A stretch of DNA of 64,000 bases, taken from the IMG/VR virus record IMGVR_UViG_3300040801_001812, positions 1 to 64,000 of that record; one strand, 5' to 3'. The notes under the pieces are model-generated. The model did no database searches. It was not told the origin of the DNA and saw only the letters and a list, made by a program, of their open reading frames with translations. A program made the translations under genes and the position numbers. This document shows, one piece after another, positions 63,474-64,000 of this stretch (positions within the stretch are counted from its first letter, which is position 1; each line of letters begins with the position of its first letter). The DNA is from a virus.

Positions 63474-64000
63474 GGTCAATCCTGTAGAAGAAGTTCTCAC
63501 CCTCGTAAACCTTCAGACGCTGACGGTCATGACGCTCGGTGTACTTGTTGCCGTTGGTGAAGTAGTCACGGACGACTAGCTCACCATCGCCCTCCTTCCT
63601 CCGAAGCCCCCTGCCGATGCGCTGCACCGCAGCAACATACGCCTTCCCCCCGCCCACCAGGAAGAGGAGGTTAACGCTGGGGATATCGATGCCCTCGTCA
63701 GCGATCTTGGTCGTGATAACGCACTGAAGATCCCCACGACGGAGGCGTTCGAAGGAACGAGTGACTTTCTTGCTGGACGACTGCCCCGACACCACCTCAA
63801 ACGGGCGGTACCCCAACTGGCGCTGGAGTGGACGAGTCAGCGCGTTCAGCTCCTCGTAGATGGACTCGGCCATCTCGACCGAGTTCCCCGTCAGCACGAG
63901 CATACGTGTGTTGGGTTCCATCAACGCGGCACGGATATCACTTGCGATTTCAACATGTCGATCTGTGTTTGAAACTAAAAGTTCTTTTCTCGCCGTTTGA
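63463..64000 (-). CDS. SF2 helicase, C-terminal part (start outside window)
   Basis: The frame enters from the window edge and runs 178 codons to its stop. It shows helicase C-domain motifs: LVLTGNSVEMAESI, CVITTKIADEGIDIPSVNLL and the motif VI block AAVQRIGRGLRRKEGDG. This is the UvsW/DEAD-box-like superfamily 2 pattern. The N-terminal Walker motifs lie beyond the window. Such enzymes remodel branched DNA in phage replication. Confidence 0.85.
   Translation of the reverse strand, partial: QTARKELLVSNTDRHVEIASDIRAALMEPNTRMLVLTGNSVEMAESIYEELNALTRPLQRQLGYRPFEVVSGQSSSKKVTRSFERLRRGDLQCVITTKIADEGIDIPSVNLLFLVGGGKAYVAAVQRIGRGLRRKEGDGELVVRDYFTNGNKYTERHDRQRLKVYEGENFFYRIDHVD

Noticed and set aside
1-64000. 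tRNA and other structured RNA genes
   Set aside because: I looked for the T-loop GGTTCGANTCC pattern with acceptor pairing in intergenic stretches and saw none. A covariance-model scan would be decisive.

Overview
The window is a continuous piece of a large tailed-phage (Caudoviricetes-type) genome. The evidence is gene layout and gene content. About 130 genes are packed head to tail, mostly with 1-20 bp overlaps of the TGATG, TAATG or GTGA type, almost all on the minus strand and most of them very small. There is a full phage DNA replication and recombination set: RecA/UvsX, a gp32-like single-strand binding protein, Rad50/Mre11, family A DNA polymerase, a uracil-DNA glycosylase-exonuclease fusion, primase, DnaB-type helicase and an SF2 helicase. 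I see no ribosomal RNA, tRNA, housekeeping operon, or recognisable capsid, portal or tail gene, and the host cannot be named. Promoters are of bacterial sigma-70 type (TTGACA or TTGCAG, 17 bp, TAnnnT).

Layout on the minus strand, from high to low coordinate. 64000-59931: SF2 helicase (cut by the window end), an unknown 373-residue protein, replicative helicase and primase. 59950-57837: two very basic proteins, the only plus-strand genes. 57836-57285: a dyad-rich intergenic region. 57284-45301: mostly unknown genes, including exported proteins and a run near 55-57 kb with hairpin leaders. 45259-38322: a MoxR-type ATPase and a CobT-like metallopeptidase/VWA protein with two unknown partner proteins, interrupted by an HNH homing endonuclease. 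38312-34716: small genes including three tandem zinc-ribbon paralogues. 34694-24090: polymerase, exonuclease, recombination genes and SSB, plus two nuclease-like genes. 24090-20533: unknown genes. 20026-18254: the system described next. 18254-1: about 60 accessory genes typical of a phage early region, many of them small zinc-binding or single-helix membrane proteins.

The most striking feature is at 18527-20026. A 284-residue protein carries the IS110/Nop-related RNA-guide-binding fold but lacks the IS110 RuvC-like catalytic domain. Directly downstream lies a noncoding array of about 19 units of 34-36 nt. Each unit has two short conserved repeats (TGGTTCACTC and TGCTCTTC on the plus strand) alternating with two different variable segments of about 8 nt. 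This is the architecture of TIGR-Tas (tandem interspaced guide RNA) systems, here of the nuclease-less type. A canonical promoter at 20861-20889 could drive three small genes, the tas gene and the array as one transcript. A C-rich, G-poor tract suited to Rho-dependent termination follows the array.

Other points of note are a homing-endonuclease insertion that left a duplicated and synonymously recoded start of its target gene, promoters overlapping terminators, a terminator hidden inside the codons of a convergent gene, ribosome binding sites sequestered in hairpins, and a probable leaderless mRNA.
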